Source: Anthopleura xanthogrammica
Taxonomy: Eukaryota; Cnidaria; Anthozoa; Actiniaria; Actiniidae
Assembly: GCA_964019055.1 (NCBI GenBank)
Contig: OZ025219.1
Location: forward strand, 4,979,868-5,043,867
Length of the DNA: 64,000 nt
Reading direction: 5' to 3'
The notes beneath the pieces were generated by a model that saw only the letters and a program-made list of their open reading frames with translations, ran no database searches and was not told the DNA's origin. Every line of letters begins with the position of its first letter. Positions within the stretch are counted from its first letter, which is position 1. Both the position numbers and the translations under genes were made by a program. Positions 12,801-25,712 of the stretch are shown in pieces.

Positions 12801-13087
12801 AATTACAGGCAGGAGACAAGCGTCCCCCCTAACCATGCATTCTTTGTAAATTTTCAACACATTTCAAGGCCCGAACTCTGTTCATTTTTAACGAAACACG
12901 TTCAAATTTACCAGACTTAATAATATTGAGATGCTTCATCAGATGACAAATATATTTGCTAATTAAAATTCAAAACTCGCCCCAGTCCCTTGCTCGTATC
13001 TAAAATGGCCAATGGCTTATTTATAAAGGATATCACGGAGTTTATAGGAGATATCTCAGTCAAAATGTCTGTAAGTAGTAAGAAAAA

Positions 13088-13148
13088 TGATGATGATGAT
13101 GATGGTGGTGTTGATGATGATGGCGATGGTGGAAATGGTGATGGATGG
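13088..13148. repeat. GAT-rich trinucleotide microsatellite
   Basis: Imperfect (GAT)n and (GGT)n repeats just upstream of the 50-bp minisatellite. Confidence 0.8.
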
Positions 13149-13186
13149 TGGCTATTCCGTCCATCACACTGACCTTCTAAGGTTAT

Positions 13187-14236
13187 CATTATGGGATATT
13201 TGCGCGAGATGACACCGGAGGATGGAGGCTCGATTCCATTATGGGATATTTGCTTGAGCTGACTCTGTAGGTTGGTGGCTCGATTCCATTATGGGATGTT
13301 TGTGCGAGGCGAGTCTGAAGGTTGGTGGCTCGATTCCATTATGGGATGTTTGTGCGAGGTGAGTCTGAAGGTTGGTAAATCGATTCCATTATGGGATGTT
13401 TGTGCGAGGTGAGTCTTTAGGTTGGTGGCTCGATTCCATTATGGGATGTTTGCTTGAGCTGACTCTGTAGGTTGGTGGCTCGATTCCATTATGGGATGTT
13501 TGTGCGAGGTGAGTCTGAAGGTTGGTGGCTCGATTCCATTATGGGATGTTTGTGCGAGGTGAGTCTGAAGGTTGGTGGCTCGATTCCATTATGGGATGTT
13601 TGTGCGAGGTGAGTCTTTAGGTTGGTGGCTCGATTCCATTATGGGATGTTTGCTTGAGCTGACTCTATAGGTTGGTGGCTCGATTCCATTATGGGATGTT
13701 TGCGCGAGGTGAGTCTGAAGGTTGGTGGCTCGATTCCATTATGGGATGTTTGCGCGAGGTGAGTCTGAAGGTTGGTGGCTCGATTCCATTATGGGATGTT
13801 TGCGCGAGGTGAGTCTGAAGGTTGGTGGCTCGATTCCATTATGGGATGTTTGCGCGAGGTGAGTCTGAAGGATTGTGGCTCGATTCCATTATGGGATGTT
13901 TGCGCGAGGTGAGTCTGAAGGTTGGTGGCTCGATTCCATTATGGGATGTTTGCGCGAGGTGAGTCTGAAGGTTGGTGGCTCGATTCCATTATGGGATGTT
14001 TGCGCGAGGTGAGTCTGAAGGATGGTGGCTCGATTCCATTATGGGATGTTTGCGCGAGGTGAGTCTGAAGGATGGTGGCTCGATTCCATTATGGGATGTT
14101 TGCGCGAGGTGAGTCTGAAGGATTGTGGCTCGATTCCATTATGGGATGTTTGCGCGAGGTGAGTCTGAAGGATGGTGGCTGGATTCCATTATGGGATGTT
14201 TGCGCGAGATGAGTCTGAAGGATGGTGGCTATATAT
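13187..14236. repeat. 50-bp minisatellite, about 21 copies
   Basis: The unit contains CGATTCCATTATGGGATGTT, then TGCGCGAGGTGAGTCTGAAG, then GTTGGTGGCT (50 bp in total). Copies in the 5' half (to about 13670) carry two variants that recur every 200 bp: CTTGAGCTGACTCTGTAG at 13253, 13453 and 13653, and GAGTCTTTAG at 13411 and 13611. Copies in the 3' half are more uniform and end in GATGGTGGCT. Partial, longer relatives flank the array at about 13140-13190, 14220-14270 and 14438-14520. Confidence 0.95.
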
Positions 14237-14269
14237 TCCATCCATCAAACTGACGTTCCTATAGGATAT

Positions 14270-14545
14270 ATATTACAATACAAGCGTTTTTTTTTTTGGA
14301 ATGTGTAAGCCACTGAAAATCAACTCGGAAATCCTCAAATGGTTTTCAGCAATTAAGGGTAATTTTGGACTCTACAGGTAGCTCCCTCCTTCGAGATTAG
14401 TATCGCAGGTCACTACGCTTGCAATAATAATATGTTTGGGCGAGGTGAGGATGGTAGCACAATTCGATCAAACAAACTGACATTCCGAGGTCATACTATA
14501 CATGATGGCAATTTTGCGCGAGCCGAATTTATTACTGTTCTAGAT
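14270..14545. other. Spacer between the 50-bp and 40-bp arrays
   Basis: Holds a degenerate relative of the 50-bp family (about 14438-14520, with GGCGAGGTGAGGATGGTAGC and TTTTGCGCGAG). There is no gene. Confidence 0.5.
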
Positions 14546-14554
14546 CTATATGTT

Positions 14555-15720
14555 TCTGGGATGTACATGAGATGGATTGCATGAACGCATAGGAATACGA
14601 ATGTACACAAGATGGATTGGATGAGCGCATAGGAATAAGAATGTACACAAGATGGATTGGATGAACACATAGGTATAAGAATGTACACGAGATGGATTGC
14701 ATGAACGCATAGGAATAAGAATGTACACAAGATGGATTTGATGAACGCATAGGAATAAGAATGTACACGAGATGGATTGCATGAACGCATATGAATAAGA
14801 ATGTACACGAGATGGATTTCATGAACGCATAGGAATACGAATGTACACGAGATGGATTGGATGAACGCATAGGAATAAGAATGTACACAAGATGGATTGG
14901 ATGAGCGCATAGGAATAAGAATGTACACGAGATGGATTGGATGAGCGCATAGGAATAAGAATGTACACGAGATGGATTGGATGAACGCATAGGAATAAGA
15001 ATGTACACGAGATGGATTGGATGAACGCATAGATATAAGAATGTACACGAGATGGATTGGATGAACGCATAGGAATACGAATGTACACAAGATGGATTTC
15101 ATGAACGCATAGGAATAAGAATGTACACGAGATGGATTGCATGAACGCATAGGAATACAAATGTACACGAGATGGATTGCATGAACGCATAGGAATAAGA
15201 ATGTACACGAGATGGATTGATTCAACGTATAGGAATAAGAATGTACACGAGATGGATTGGAAGAACGTATAGATATAAGAATGTACACGAGATGGATTGG
15301 ATGAACGCATAGATATAAGAATGTACACGAGATGGATTAGATGAACGCATAGGAATACGAATGTACACGAGATGGATTGGATGAACGCATAGGAATAAGA
15401 ATGTACACGAGATGGATTGGATGAACGCATAGGAATACGAATGTACACAAGATGGATTGGATGAACGCATAGGAATAAGAATGTACACGAGATGGATTGG
15501 ATGAACGCATAGGAATAAGAATGTACACGAGATGGATTGGATGAACGCATAGGAATTAGAATGTACACGAGATGGATTGGATGAACGTATAGGAATAAGA
15601 ATGTACACAAGATCGATTGGAAGAACGCATAGGAATAAGAACGTACACGAGATGGATTGGATGAACGTAAAGGAATAAGAATGTACACAAGATGGATTGG
15701 ATGAACGTATAGGAATAAGA
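14555..15720. repeat. 40-bp minisatellite, about 29 copies
   Basis: The unit is AGGAATAAGAATGTACACGA followed by GATGGATTGGATGAACGCAT. Because 40 is not a multiple of three and the unit has no stop on the minus strand, all three minus frames stay open. This explains repetitive frames of up to 289 residues. This array leads directly into the first macrosatellite unit and supplies its left junction (GTGTACGTTTCC at 15721). Confidence 0.97.
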
Positions 15721-18019
15721 GTGTACGTTTCCATTTTGTTTGTTTGGGTTTTTGTTTTCCACTGCTGATCGTAAGCCTATTATAATACCTATGTACTCAT
15801 GTGCATGCTTGATCTACATTTACATATCTCACTTATGCCAAAAATGCCTCCTGTCAAAATATTTTGAGGGATGGGAAAATAAAATCTCCCAAGCTGATTC
15901 GTGCATAAGTCGCTTCTGGGTTTCATTTTTTCAAAACACGTCCCACATGGAAAGAAATAACCTCAACGACAAAACCATCAGCAATACAAGCGACATACCG
16001 GGTGTGCTGGTCATAGCAAGGGGTTAATCATTTACGGTCTAGGGGCCGACTAACCTCTCCCTTAGGCTTAGGCCGAGCTTCCTGATCAGTCAGTAATGTC
16101 CTCCCGGGATAGCGGTGTTGGGGCTGAAATCTCCAGCGTAGCCGTAAGTCCATACGATGCTTCAGCACTCGATGTCTGGAAGTATGGTCCTGGTTAATCA
16201 ATCAACAAAAATAAATTAATTCCATAAAACCCGAGTCTCGTCTTCCATGAAAATAAAACTATTAAACCGATCTATTCTTGAAAGAGCAGGAGGAACGTAA
16301 ATACTCGTTTAAAAAGACTTGCTCCTAGTAGTTTTTGGGGACAAAATTTTAGTCCTACCTTAGATGGATCGATCACTGATATCAACAAATTGAAATACTT
16401 TTTTTATGGTCTGTCCTCGTCTTATCAACACATATAGTAGAATAGCATCAGGAAATGATCCAAACTCAAGTGGAACCACGAGTGCAGCGATCATATTCTG
16501 GAGTATCCAAAATCATATTCTGGAGTATCCAAAATCATATTCTGGAGTATCCAAAATCATATTCTGGAGTATCCAAAATCATATTCTGGAGTATCCAAAA
16601 TCATATTCTGGAGTATCCAAAATCATATTCTGGAGTATCCAAAATCATATTCTGGAGTATCCAAAATCATATTCTGGAGTATCCAAAATCATATTCTGGA
16701 GTATCCGAAATCATATTCTGAAGTATCCAAAATCATATTCTGAAGTATCCAAAATCATATTCTGGAGTATCCGAAATCATATTCTGGAGTATCCGAAATC
16801 ATATTCTGGAGTATCCAAAATCATATTCTGGAGTATCCAAAATCATATTCTGAAGTATCCAAATTCATATTCTGGAGTATCCAAAATCATATTCTGGAGT
16901 ATCCAAATTCATATTCTGGAGTATCCAAAATCATATTCTAGAGTATCCAAAATCATATTCTGGAGTATCCAAAATCATATTCTGGAGTATCCAAAATCAT
17001 ATTCTAGAGTATCCAAAATCATATTCTGGAGTATCCGAAATCATATTCTGGAGTATCCAAAATCATATTCTGGAGTATCCAAAATCATATTCTGGAGTAT
17101 CCAAAATCATATTCTGGAGTATCCAAAATCATATTCTGGAGTATCCAAAATCATATTCTGGAGTATCCAAAATCATATTCTGGAGTATCCGAAATCATAT
17201 TCTGGAGTATCCAAAATCATATTCTGGAGTATCCAAAATCATATTCTGGAGTATCCAAAATCATATTCTGGAGTATCCAAATTCATATTCTGGAGTATCC
17301 AAAATCATATTCTGGAGTATCCGAAATCATATTCTGGAGTATCCAAAATCATATTCTAGAGTATCCAAAATCATATTCTGGAGTATCCAAAATCATATTC
17401 TGGAGTATCCGATCATATTCTGGAGTATCCGATCATACTCAGATAGATGGATGGGCATATCACAATAAGAATGTTACGCGAGAAGGATTGGATGGGCGTA
17501 TCAGAATAAGAATGTACACGAGATGGATTGGATGCCTGAATAAGAATGTTACGCGAGATGGATTGGACGGGTGCATCAGATAAGAATATACACGAGATGG
17601 ATTGGATGCCTGAATAAGAATGTACACGAGATGGATTGGATGGGAGTATAGGAATAAGAATATACACGAGATGGATTGGATGGGAGTATAGGAATAAGAA
17701 TATACACGAGATGGATTGGATGGGAGTATAGGAATAAGAATATACACGAGATGGATTGGATGGGAGTATAGGAATAAGAATATACACAAGATGGATTGGA
17801 TGGGAGTATAGGAATAAGAATATACACGAGATGGATTGGATGGGAGTATAGGAATTAGAATGTACACGAGATGGATTGGATGAACGTATAGGAATAAGAA
17901 TGTACACAAGATCGATTGGAAGAACGCATAGGAATAAGAACGTACACGAGATGGATTGGATGAACGTAAAGGAATAAGAATGTACACAAGATGGATTGGA
18001 TGAACGTATAGGAATAAGA
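15721..18019. repeat. Macrosatellite unit A (2299 bp)
   Basis: Three blocks are visible: a single-copy block 15721-16488; a 22-bp array 16489-17438 (unit CATATTCTGGAGTATCCAAA plus AT, about 43 copies); and a 40-bp-family array 17440-18019 in which many units carry GGATGGGAGTATAGG instead of GATGAACGCAT. The single-copy block appears identical in all four units. It contains the anchors GGTCTAGGGGCCGACTAACC and CCTCCCGGGATAGCGG, which also occur in the older copy near 52.1 kb. The 95-residue frame 15740-16027 recurs unchanged in every unit but has no recognisable domain. Confidence 0.95.
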
Positions 18020-20274
18020 GTGTACGTTTCCATTTTGTTTGTTTGGGTTTTTGTTTTCCACTGCTGATCGTAAGCCTATTATAATACCTATGTACTCATG
18101 TGCATGCTTGATCTACATTTACATATCTCACTTATGCCAAAAATGCCTCCTGTCAAAATATTTTGAGGGATGGGAAAATAAAATCTCCCAAGCTGATTCG
18201 TGCATAAGTCGCTTCTGGGTTTCATTTTTTCAAAACACGTCCCACATGGAAAGAAATAACCTCAACGACAAAACCATCAGCAATACAAGCGACATACCGG
18301 GTGTGCTGGTCATAGCAAGGGGTTAATCATTTACGGTCTAGGGGCCGACTAACCTCTCCCTTAGGCTTAGGCCGAGCTTCCTGATCAGTCAGTAATGTCC
18401 TCCCGGGATAGCGGTGTTGGGGCTGAAATCTCCAGCGTAGCCGTAAGTCCATACGATGCTTCAGCACTCGATGTCTGGAAGTATGGTCCTGGTTAATCAA
18501 TCAACAAAAATAAATTAATTCCATAAAACCCGAGTCTCGTCTTCCATGAAAATAAAACTATTAAACCGATCTATTCTTGAAAGAGCAGGAGGAACGTAAA
18601 TACTCGTTTAAAAAGACTTGCTCCTAGTAGTTTTTGGGGACAAAATTTTAGTCCTACCTTAGATGGATCGATCACTGATATCAACAAATTGAAATACTTT
18701 TTTTATGGTCTGTCCTCGTCTTATCAACACATATAGTAGAATAGCATCAGGAAATGATCCAAACTCAAGTGGAACCACGAGTGCAGCGATCATATTCTGG
18801 AGTATCCAAAATCATATTCTGGAGTATCCAAAATCATATTCTGGAGTATCCAAAATCATATTCTGGAGTATCCAAAATCATATTCTGGAGTATCCAAAAT
18901 CATATTCTGGAGTATCCAAAATCATATTCTGGAGTATCCAAAATCATATTCTGGAGTATCCGAAATCATATTCTGAAGTATCCAAAATCATATTCTGAAG
19001 TATCCAAAATCATATTCTGGAGTATCCGAAATCATATTCTGGAGTATCCGAAATCATATTCTGGAGTATCCAAAATCATATTCTGGAGTATCCAAAATCA
19101 TATTCTGAAGTATCCAAATTCATATTCTGGAGTATCCAAAATCATATTCTGGAGTATCCAAATTCATATTCTGGAGTATCCAAAATCATATTCTAGAGTA
19201 TCCAAAATCATATTCTGGAGTATCCAAAATCATATTCTGGAGTATCCAAAATCATATTCTAGAGTATCCAAAATCATATTCTGGAGTATCCGAAATCATA
19301 TTCTGGAGTATCCAAAATCATATTCTGGAGTATCCAAAATCATATTCTGGAGTATCCAAAATCATATTCTGGAGTATCCAAAATCATATTCTGGAGTATC
19401 CAAAATCATATTCTGGAGTATCCAAAATCATATTCTGGAGTATCCGAAATCATATTCTGGAGTATCCAAAATCATATTCTGGAGTATCCAAAATCATATT
19501 CTGGAGTATCCAAAATCATATTCTGGAGTATCCAAATTCATATTCTGGAGTATCCAAAATCATATTCTGGAGTATCCGAAATCATATTCTGGAGTATCCA
19601 AAATCATATTCTAGAGTATCCAAAATCATATTCTGGAGTATCCAAAATCATATTCTGGAGTATCCGATCATATTCTGGAGTATCCGATCATACTCAGATA
19701 GATGGATGGGCATATCACAATAAGAATGTTACGCGAGAAGGATTGGATGGGCGTATCAGAATAAGAATGTACACGAGATGGATTGGATGCCTGAATAAGA
19801 ATGTTACGCGAGATGGATTGGACGGGTGCATCAGATAAGAATATACACGAGATGGATTGGATGCCTGAATAAGAATGTACACGAGATGGATTGGATGGGA
19901 GTATAGGAATAAGAATATACACGAGATGGATTGGATGGGAGTATAGGAATAAGAATATACACGAGATGGATTGGATGGGAGTATAGGAATAAGAATATAC
20001 ACGAGATGGATTGGATGGGAGTATAGGAATAAGAATATACACAAGATGGATTGGATGGGAGTATAGGAATAAGAATATACACGAGATGGATTGGATGGGA
20101 GTATAGGAATTAGAATGTACACGAGATGGATTGGATGAACGTATAGGAATAAGAATGTACACAAGATCGATTGGAAGAACGCATAGGAATAAGAACGTAC
20201 ACGAGATGGATTGGATGAACGTAAAGGAATAAGAATGTACACAAGATGGATTGGATGAACGTATAGGAATAAGA
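18020..20274. repeat. Macrosatellite unit B (2255 bp)
   Basis: Same block order as unit A: single-copy block to 18787, 22-bp array about 18788-19692 (about 41 copies), 40-bp-family array about 19695-20274. It is 44 bp shorter than unit A, which is exactly two 22-bp repeats. The flanking blocks match unit A in length. Confidence 0.95.
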
Positions 20275-23101
20275 GTGTACGTTTCCATTTTGTTTGTTTG
20301 GGTTTTTGTTTTCCACTGCTGATCGTAAGCCTATTATAATACCTATGTACTCATGTGCATGCTTGATCTACATTTACATATCTCACTTATGCCAAAAATG
20401 CCTCCTGTCAAAATATTTTGAGGGATGGGAAAATAAAATCTCCCAAGCTGATTCGTGCATAAGTCGCTTCTGGGTTTCATTTTTTCAAAACACGTCCCAC
20501 ATGGAAAGAAATAACCTCAACGACAAAACCATCAGCAATACAAGCGACATACCGGGTGTGCTGGTCATAGCAAGGGGTTAATCATTTACGGTCTAGGGGC
20601 CGACTAACCTCTCCCTTAGGCTTAGGCCGAGCTTCCTGATCAGTCAGTAATGTCCTCCCGGGATAGCGGTGTTGGGGCTGAAATCTCCAGCGTAGCCGTA
20701 AGTCCATACGATGCTTCAGCACTCGATGTCTGGAAGTATGGTCCTGGTTAATCAATCAACAAAAATAAATTAATTCCATAAAACCCGAGTCTCGTCTTCC
20801 ATGAAAATAAAACTATTAAACCGATCTATTCTTGAAAGAGCAGGAGGAACGTAAATACTCGTTTAAAAAGACTTGCTCCTAGTAGTTTTTGGGGACAAAA
20901 TTTTAGTCCTACCTTAGATGGATCGATCACTGATATCAACAAATTGAAATACTTTTTTTATGGTCTGTCCTCGTCTTATCAACACATATAGTAGAATAGC
21001 ATCAGGAAATGATCCAAACTCAAGTGGAACCACGAGTGCAGCGATCATATTCTGGAGTATCCAAAATCATATTCTGGAGTATCCAAAATCATATTCTGGA
21101 GTATCCAAAATCATATTCTGGAGTATCCAAAATCATATTCTGGAGTATCCAAAATCATATTCTGGAGTATCCAAAATCATATTCTGGAGTATCCAAAATC
21201 ATATTCTGGAGTATCCGAAATCATATTCTGAAGTATCCAAAATCATATTCTGAAGTATCCAAAATCATATTCTGGAGTATCCGAAATCATATTCTGGAGT
21301 ATCCGAAATCATATTCTGGAGTATCCAAAATCATATTCTGGAGTATCCAAAATCATATTCTGGAGTATCCAAATTCATATTCTGGAGTATCCAAAATCAT
21401 ATTCTGGAGTATCCAAATTCATATTCTGGAGTATCTAAAATCATATTCTAGAGTATCCACAATCATATTCTGGAGTATCCAAAATCATATTCTGGAGTAT
21501 CCAAATTCATATTCTGGAGTATCCAAAATCATATTCTGGAGTATCCAAAATCATATTCTGGAGTATCCAAAATCATATTCTGGAGTATCCAAAATCATAT
21601 TCTGGAGTATCCAAATTCATATTCTGGAGTATCCAAAATCATATTCTGGAGTATCCAAATTCATATTCTGGAGTATCTAAAATCATATTCTAGAGTATCC
21701 AAAATCATATTCTGGAGTATCCAAAATCATATTCTGGAGTATCCAAAATCATATTCTGGAGTATCCAAAATCATATTCTGGAGTATCCAAAATCATATTC
21801 TGGAGTATCCGAAATCATATTCTGAAGTATCCAAAATCATATTCTGAAGTATCCAAAATCATATTCTGGAGTATCCGAAATCATATTCTGGAGTATCCGA
21901 AATCATATTCTGGAGTATCCAAAATCATATTCTGGAGTATCCAAAATCATATTCTGGAGTATCCAAATTCATATTCTGGAGTATCCAAAATCATATTCTG
22001 GAGTATCCAAATTCATATTCTGGAGTATCTAAAATCATATTCTAGAGTATCCACAATCATATTCTGGAGTATCCAAAATCATATTCTGGAGTATCCAAAA
22101 TCATATTCTAGAGTATCCAAAATCATATTCTGGAGTATCCGAAATCATATTCTGGAGTATCCAAAATCATATTCTGGAGTATCCAAAATCATATTCTGGA
22201 GTATCCAAAATCATATTCTGGAGTATCCAAAATCATATTCTGGAGTATCCAAAATCATATTCTGGAGTATCCGAAATCATATTCTGGAGTATCCAAAATC
22301 ATATTCTGGAGTATCCAAAATCATATTCTGGAGTATCCAAAATCATATTCTGGAGTATCCAAATTCATATTCTGGAGTATCCAAAATCATATTCTGGAGT
22401 ATCCGAAATCATATTCTGGAGTATCCAAAATCATATTCTAGAGTATCCAAAATCATATTCTGGAGTATCCAAAATCATATTCTGGAGTATCCGATCATAT
22501 TCTGGAGTATCCGATCATACTCAGATAGATGGATGGGCATATCACAATAAGAATGTTACGCGAGAAGGATTGGATGGGCGTATCAGAATAAGAATGTACA
22601 CGAGATGGATTGGATGCCTGAATAAGAATGTTACGCGAGATGGATTGGACGGGTGCATCAGATAAGAATATACACGAGATGGATTGGATGCCTGAATAAG
22701 AATGTACACGAGATGGATTGGATGGGAGTATAGGAATAAGAATATACACGAGATGGATTGGATGGGAGTATAGGAATAAGAATATACACGAGATGGATTG
22801 GATGGGAGTATAGGAATAAGAATATACACGAGATGGATTGGATGGGAGTATAGGAATAAGAATATACACAAGATGGATTGGATGGGAGTATAGGAATAAG
22901 AATATACACGAGATGGATTGGATGGGAGTATAGGAATTAGAATGTACACGAGATGGATTGGATGAACGTATAGGAATAAGAATGTACACAAGATCGATTG
23001 GAAGAACGCATAGGAATAAGAACGTACACGAGATGGATTGGATGAACGTAAAGGAATAAGAATGTACACAAGATGGATTGGATGAACGTATAGGAATAAG
23101 A
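20275..23101. repeat. Macrosatellite unit C (2827 bp)
   Basis: Same block order: single-copy block to 21042, 22-bp array about 21043-22520 (about 67 copies), 40-bp-family array about 22522-23101. It is 572 bp longer than unit B, exactly 26 repeats of 22 bp. The array contains an internal block duplication: the rare variant GTATCTAAAATC followed by TCTAGAGTATCCACAATC occurs at 21431 and again at 22025, 594 bp (27 units) apart. Confidence 0.95.
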
Positions 23102-25712
23102 GTGTACGTTTCCATTTTGTTTGTTTGGGTTTTTGTTTTCCACTGCTGATCGTAAGCCTATTATAATACCTATGTACTCATGTGCATGCTTGATCTACAT
23201 TTACATATCTCACTTATGCCAAAAATGCCTCCTGTCAAAATATTTTGAGGGATGGGAAAATAAAATCTCCCAAGCTGATTCGTGCATAAGTCGCTTCTGG
23301 GTTTCATTTTTTCAAAACACGTCCCACATGGAAAGAAATAACCTCAACGACAAAACCATCAGCAATACAAGCGACATACCGGGTGTGCTGGTCATAGCAA
23401 GGGGTTAATCATTTACGGTCTAGGGGCCGACTAACCTCTCCCTTAGGCTTAGGCCGAGCTTCCTGATCAGTCAGTAATGTCCTCCCGGGATAGCGGTGTT
23501 GGGGCTGAAATCTCCAGCGTAGCCGTAAGTCCATACGATGCTTCAGCACTCGATGTCTGGAAGTATGGTCCTGGTTAATCAATCAACAAAAATAAATTAA
23601 TTCCATAAAACCCGAGTCTCGTCTTCCATGAAAATAAAACTATTAAACCGATCTATTCTTGAAAGAGCAGGAGGAACGTAAATACTCGTTTAAAAAGACT
23701 TGCTCCTAGTAGTTTTTGGGGACAAAATTTTAGTCCTACCTTAGATGGATCGATCACTGATATCAACAAATTGAAATACTTTTTTTATGGTCTGTCCTCG
23801 TCTTATCAACACATATAGTAGAATAGCATCAGGAAATGATCCAAACTCAAGTGGAACCACGAGTGCAGCGATCATATTCTGGAGTATCCAAAATCATATT
23901 CTGGAGTATCCAAAATCATATTCTGGAGTATCCAAAATCATATTCTGGAGTATCCAAAATCATATTCTGGAGTATCCAAAATCATATTCTGGAGTATCCA
24001 AAATCATATTCTGGAGTATCCGAAATCATATTCTGAAGTATCCAAAATCATATTCTGAAGTATCCAAAATCATATTCTGGAGTATCCAAAATCATATTCT
24101 GGAGTATCCGAAATCATATTCTGGAATATCCAAAATCATATTCTGGAGTATCCAAAATCATATTCTGGAGTATCCAAAATCATATTCTGGAGTATCCAAA
24201 ATCATATTCTGGAGTATCCAAATTCATATTCTGGAGTATCCAAAATCATATTCTAGAGTATCCAAAATCATATTCTGGAGTATCCAAAATCATATTCTGG
24301 AGTATCCAAAATCATATTCTAGAGTATCCAAAATCATATTCTGGAGTATCCGAAATCATATTCTGGAGTATCCAAAATCATATTCTGGAGTATCCAAAAT
24401 CATATTCTGGAGTATCCAAAATCATATTCTGGAGTATCCAAAATCATATTCTGGAGTATCCAAAATCATATTCTGGAGTATCCAAAATCATATTCTGGAG
24501 TATCCGAAATCATATTCTGGAGTATCCAAAATCATATTCTGGAGTATCCAAAATCATATTCTGGAGTATCCAAAATCATATTCTGGAGTATCCAAAATCA
24601 TATTCTGGAGTATCCAAAATCATATTCTGAAGTATCCAAAATCATATTCTGGAGTATCCAAAATCATATTCTGGAGTATCCAAATTCATATTCTGGAGTA
24701 TCCAAAATCATATTCTGGAGTATCCGAAATCATATTCTGGAGTATCCAAAATCATATTCTGGAGTATCCAAAATCATATTCTGGAGTATCCAAAATCATA
24801 TTCTGGAGTATCCAAAATCATATTCTGGAGTATCCAAAATCATATTCTGGAGTATCCGAAATCATATTCTGGAGTATCCAAAATCATATTCTGGAGTATC
24901 CAAAATCATATTCTGGAGTATCCAAAATCATATTCTGGAGTATCCAAAATCATATTCTGGAGTATCCAAAATCATATTCTGAAGTATCCAAAATCATATT
25001 CTGGAGTATCCAAATTCATATTCTGGAGTATCCAAAATCATATTCTGGAGTATCCGAAATCATATTCTGGAGTATCCAAAATCATATTCTAGAGTATCCA
25101 AAATCATATTCTGGAGTATCCAAAATCATATTCTGGAGTATCCGATCATATTCTGGAGTATCCGATCATACTCAGATAGATGGATGGGCATATCACAATA
25201 AGAATGTTACGCGAGAAGGATTGGATGGGCGTATCAGAATAAGAATGTACACGAGATGGATTGGATGCCTGAATAAGAATGTTACGCGAGATGGATTGGA
25301 CGGGTGCATCAGATAAGAATATACACGAGATGGATTGGATGCCTGAATAAGAATGTACACGAGATGGATTGGATGGGAGTATAGGAATAAGAATATACAC
25401 GAGATGGATTGGATGGGAGTATAGGAATAAGAATATACACGAGATGGATTGGATGGGAGTATAGGAATAAGAATATACACGAGATGGATTGGATGGGAGT
25501 ATAGGAATAAGAATATACACGAGATGGATTGGATGGGAGTATAGGAATAAGAATATACACGAGATGGATTGGATGGGAGTATAGGAATAAGAATATACAC
25601 GAGATGGATTGGATGGGAGTATAGGAATAAGAATGTACACGAGATGGATTGGATGGGTGTATCAGAATAAGAATGTACACGAGATGGATTGGATGGGTGC
25701 ATCAGAATAAGA
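23102..25712. repeat. Macrosatellite unit D, terminal copy
   Basis: Single-copy block to 23869, 22-bp array about 23870-25171 (about 59 copies, 18 more than unit B), then a 40-bp-family array to about 25712. The last array is built almost only of the GGGAGTATAGG type. It ends with TGGGTGCATCAGAATAAGAA before unique sequence, so it does not return to the GTGTACGTTTCC junction of the other units. A 509-residue frame (23787-25316) is open only because 22 is not a multiple of three and the unit lacks plus-strand stops. Confidence 0.93.

Noticed and set aside
13187..14236. CRISPR-like regular 50-bp array
   Set aside because: There are no unique spacers between repeats, no cas genes, and the DNA is eukaryotic.
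15740..16027. 95-residue frame repeated unchanged in all four macrosatellite units
   Set aside because: Identity is explained by recent duplication of the whole unit. It has no domain, and the diverged copy near 51.9 kb does not keep the full frame.
16060..16110. Hammerhead ribozyme (CTGATCAGTCAG near 16082)
   Set aside because: It lacks the CTGATGA and GAAA core needed for a hammerhead.
23787..25316. 509-residue frame (and similar frames in units A-C) built of EYPKSYSGVSKIIFWSIQNH repeats
   Set aside because: It is the translation of a 22-bp repeat in all three phases (22 is not a multiple of three) and stays open only because the unit has no stop. No start context, domain or non-repeat coding part.
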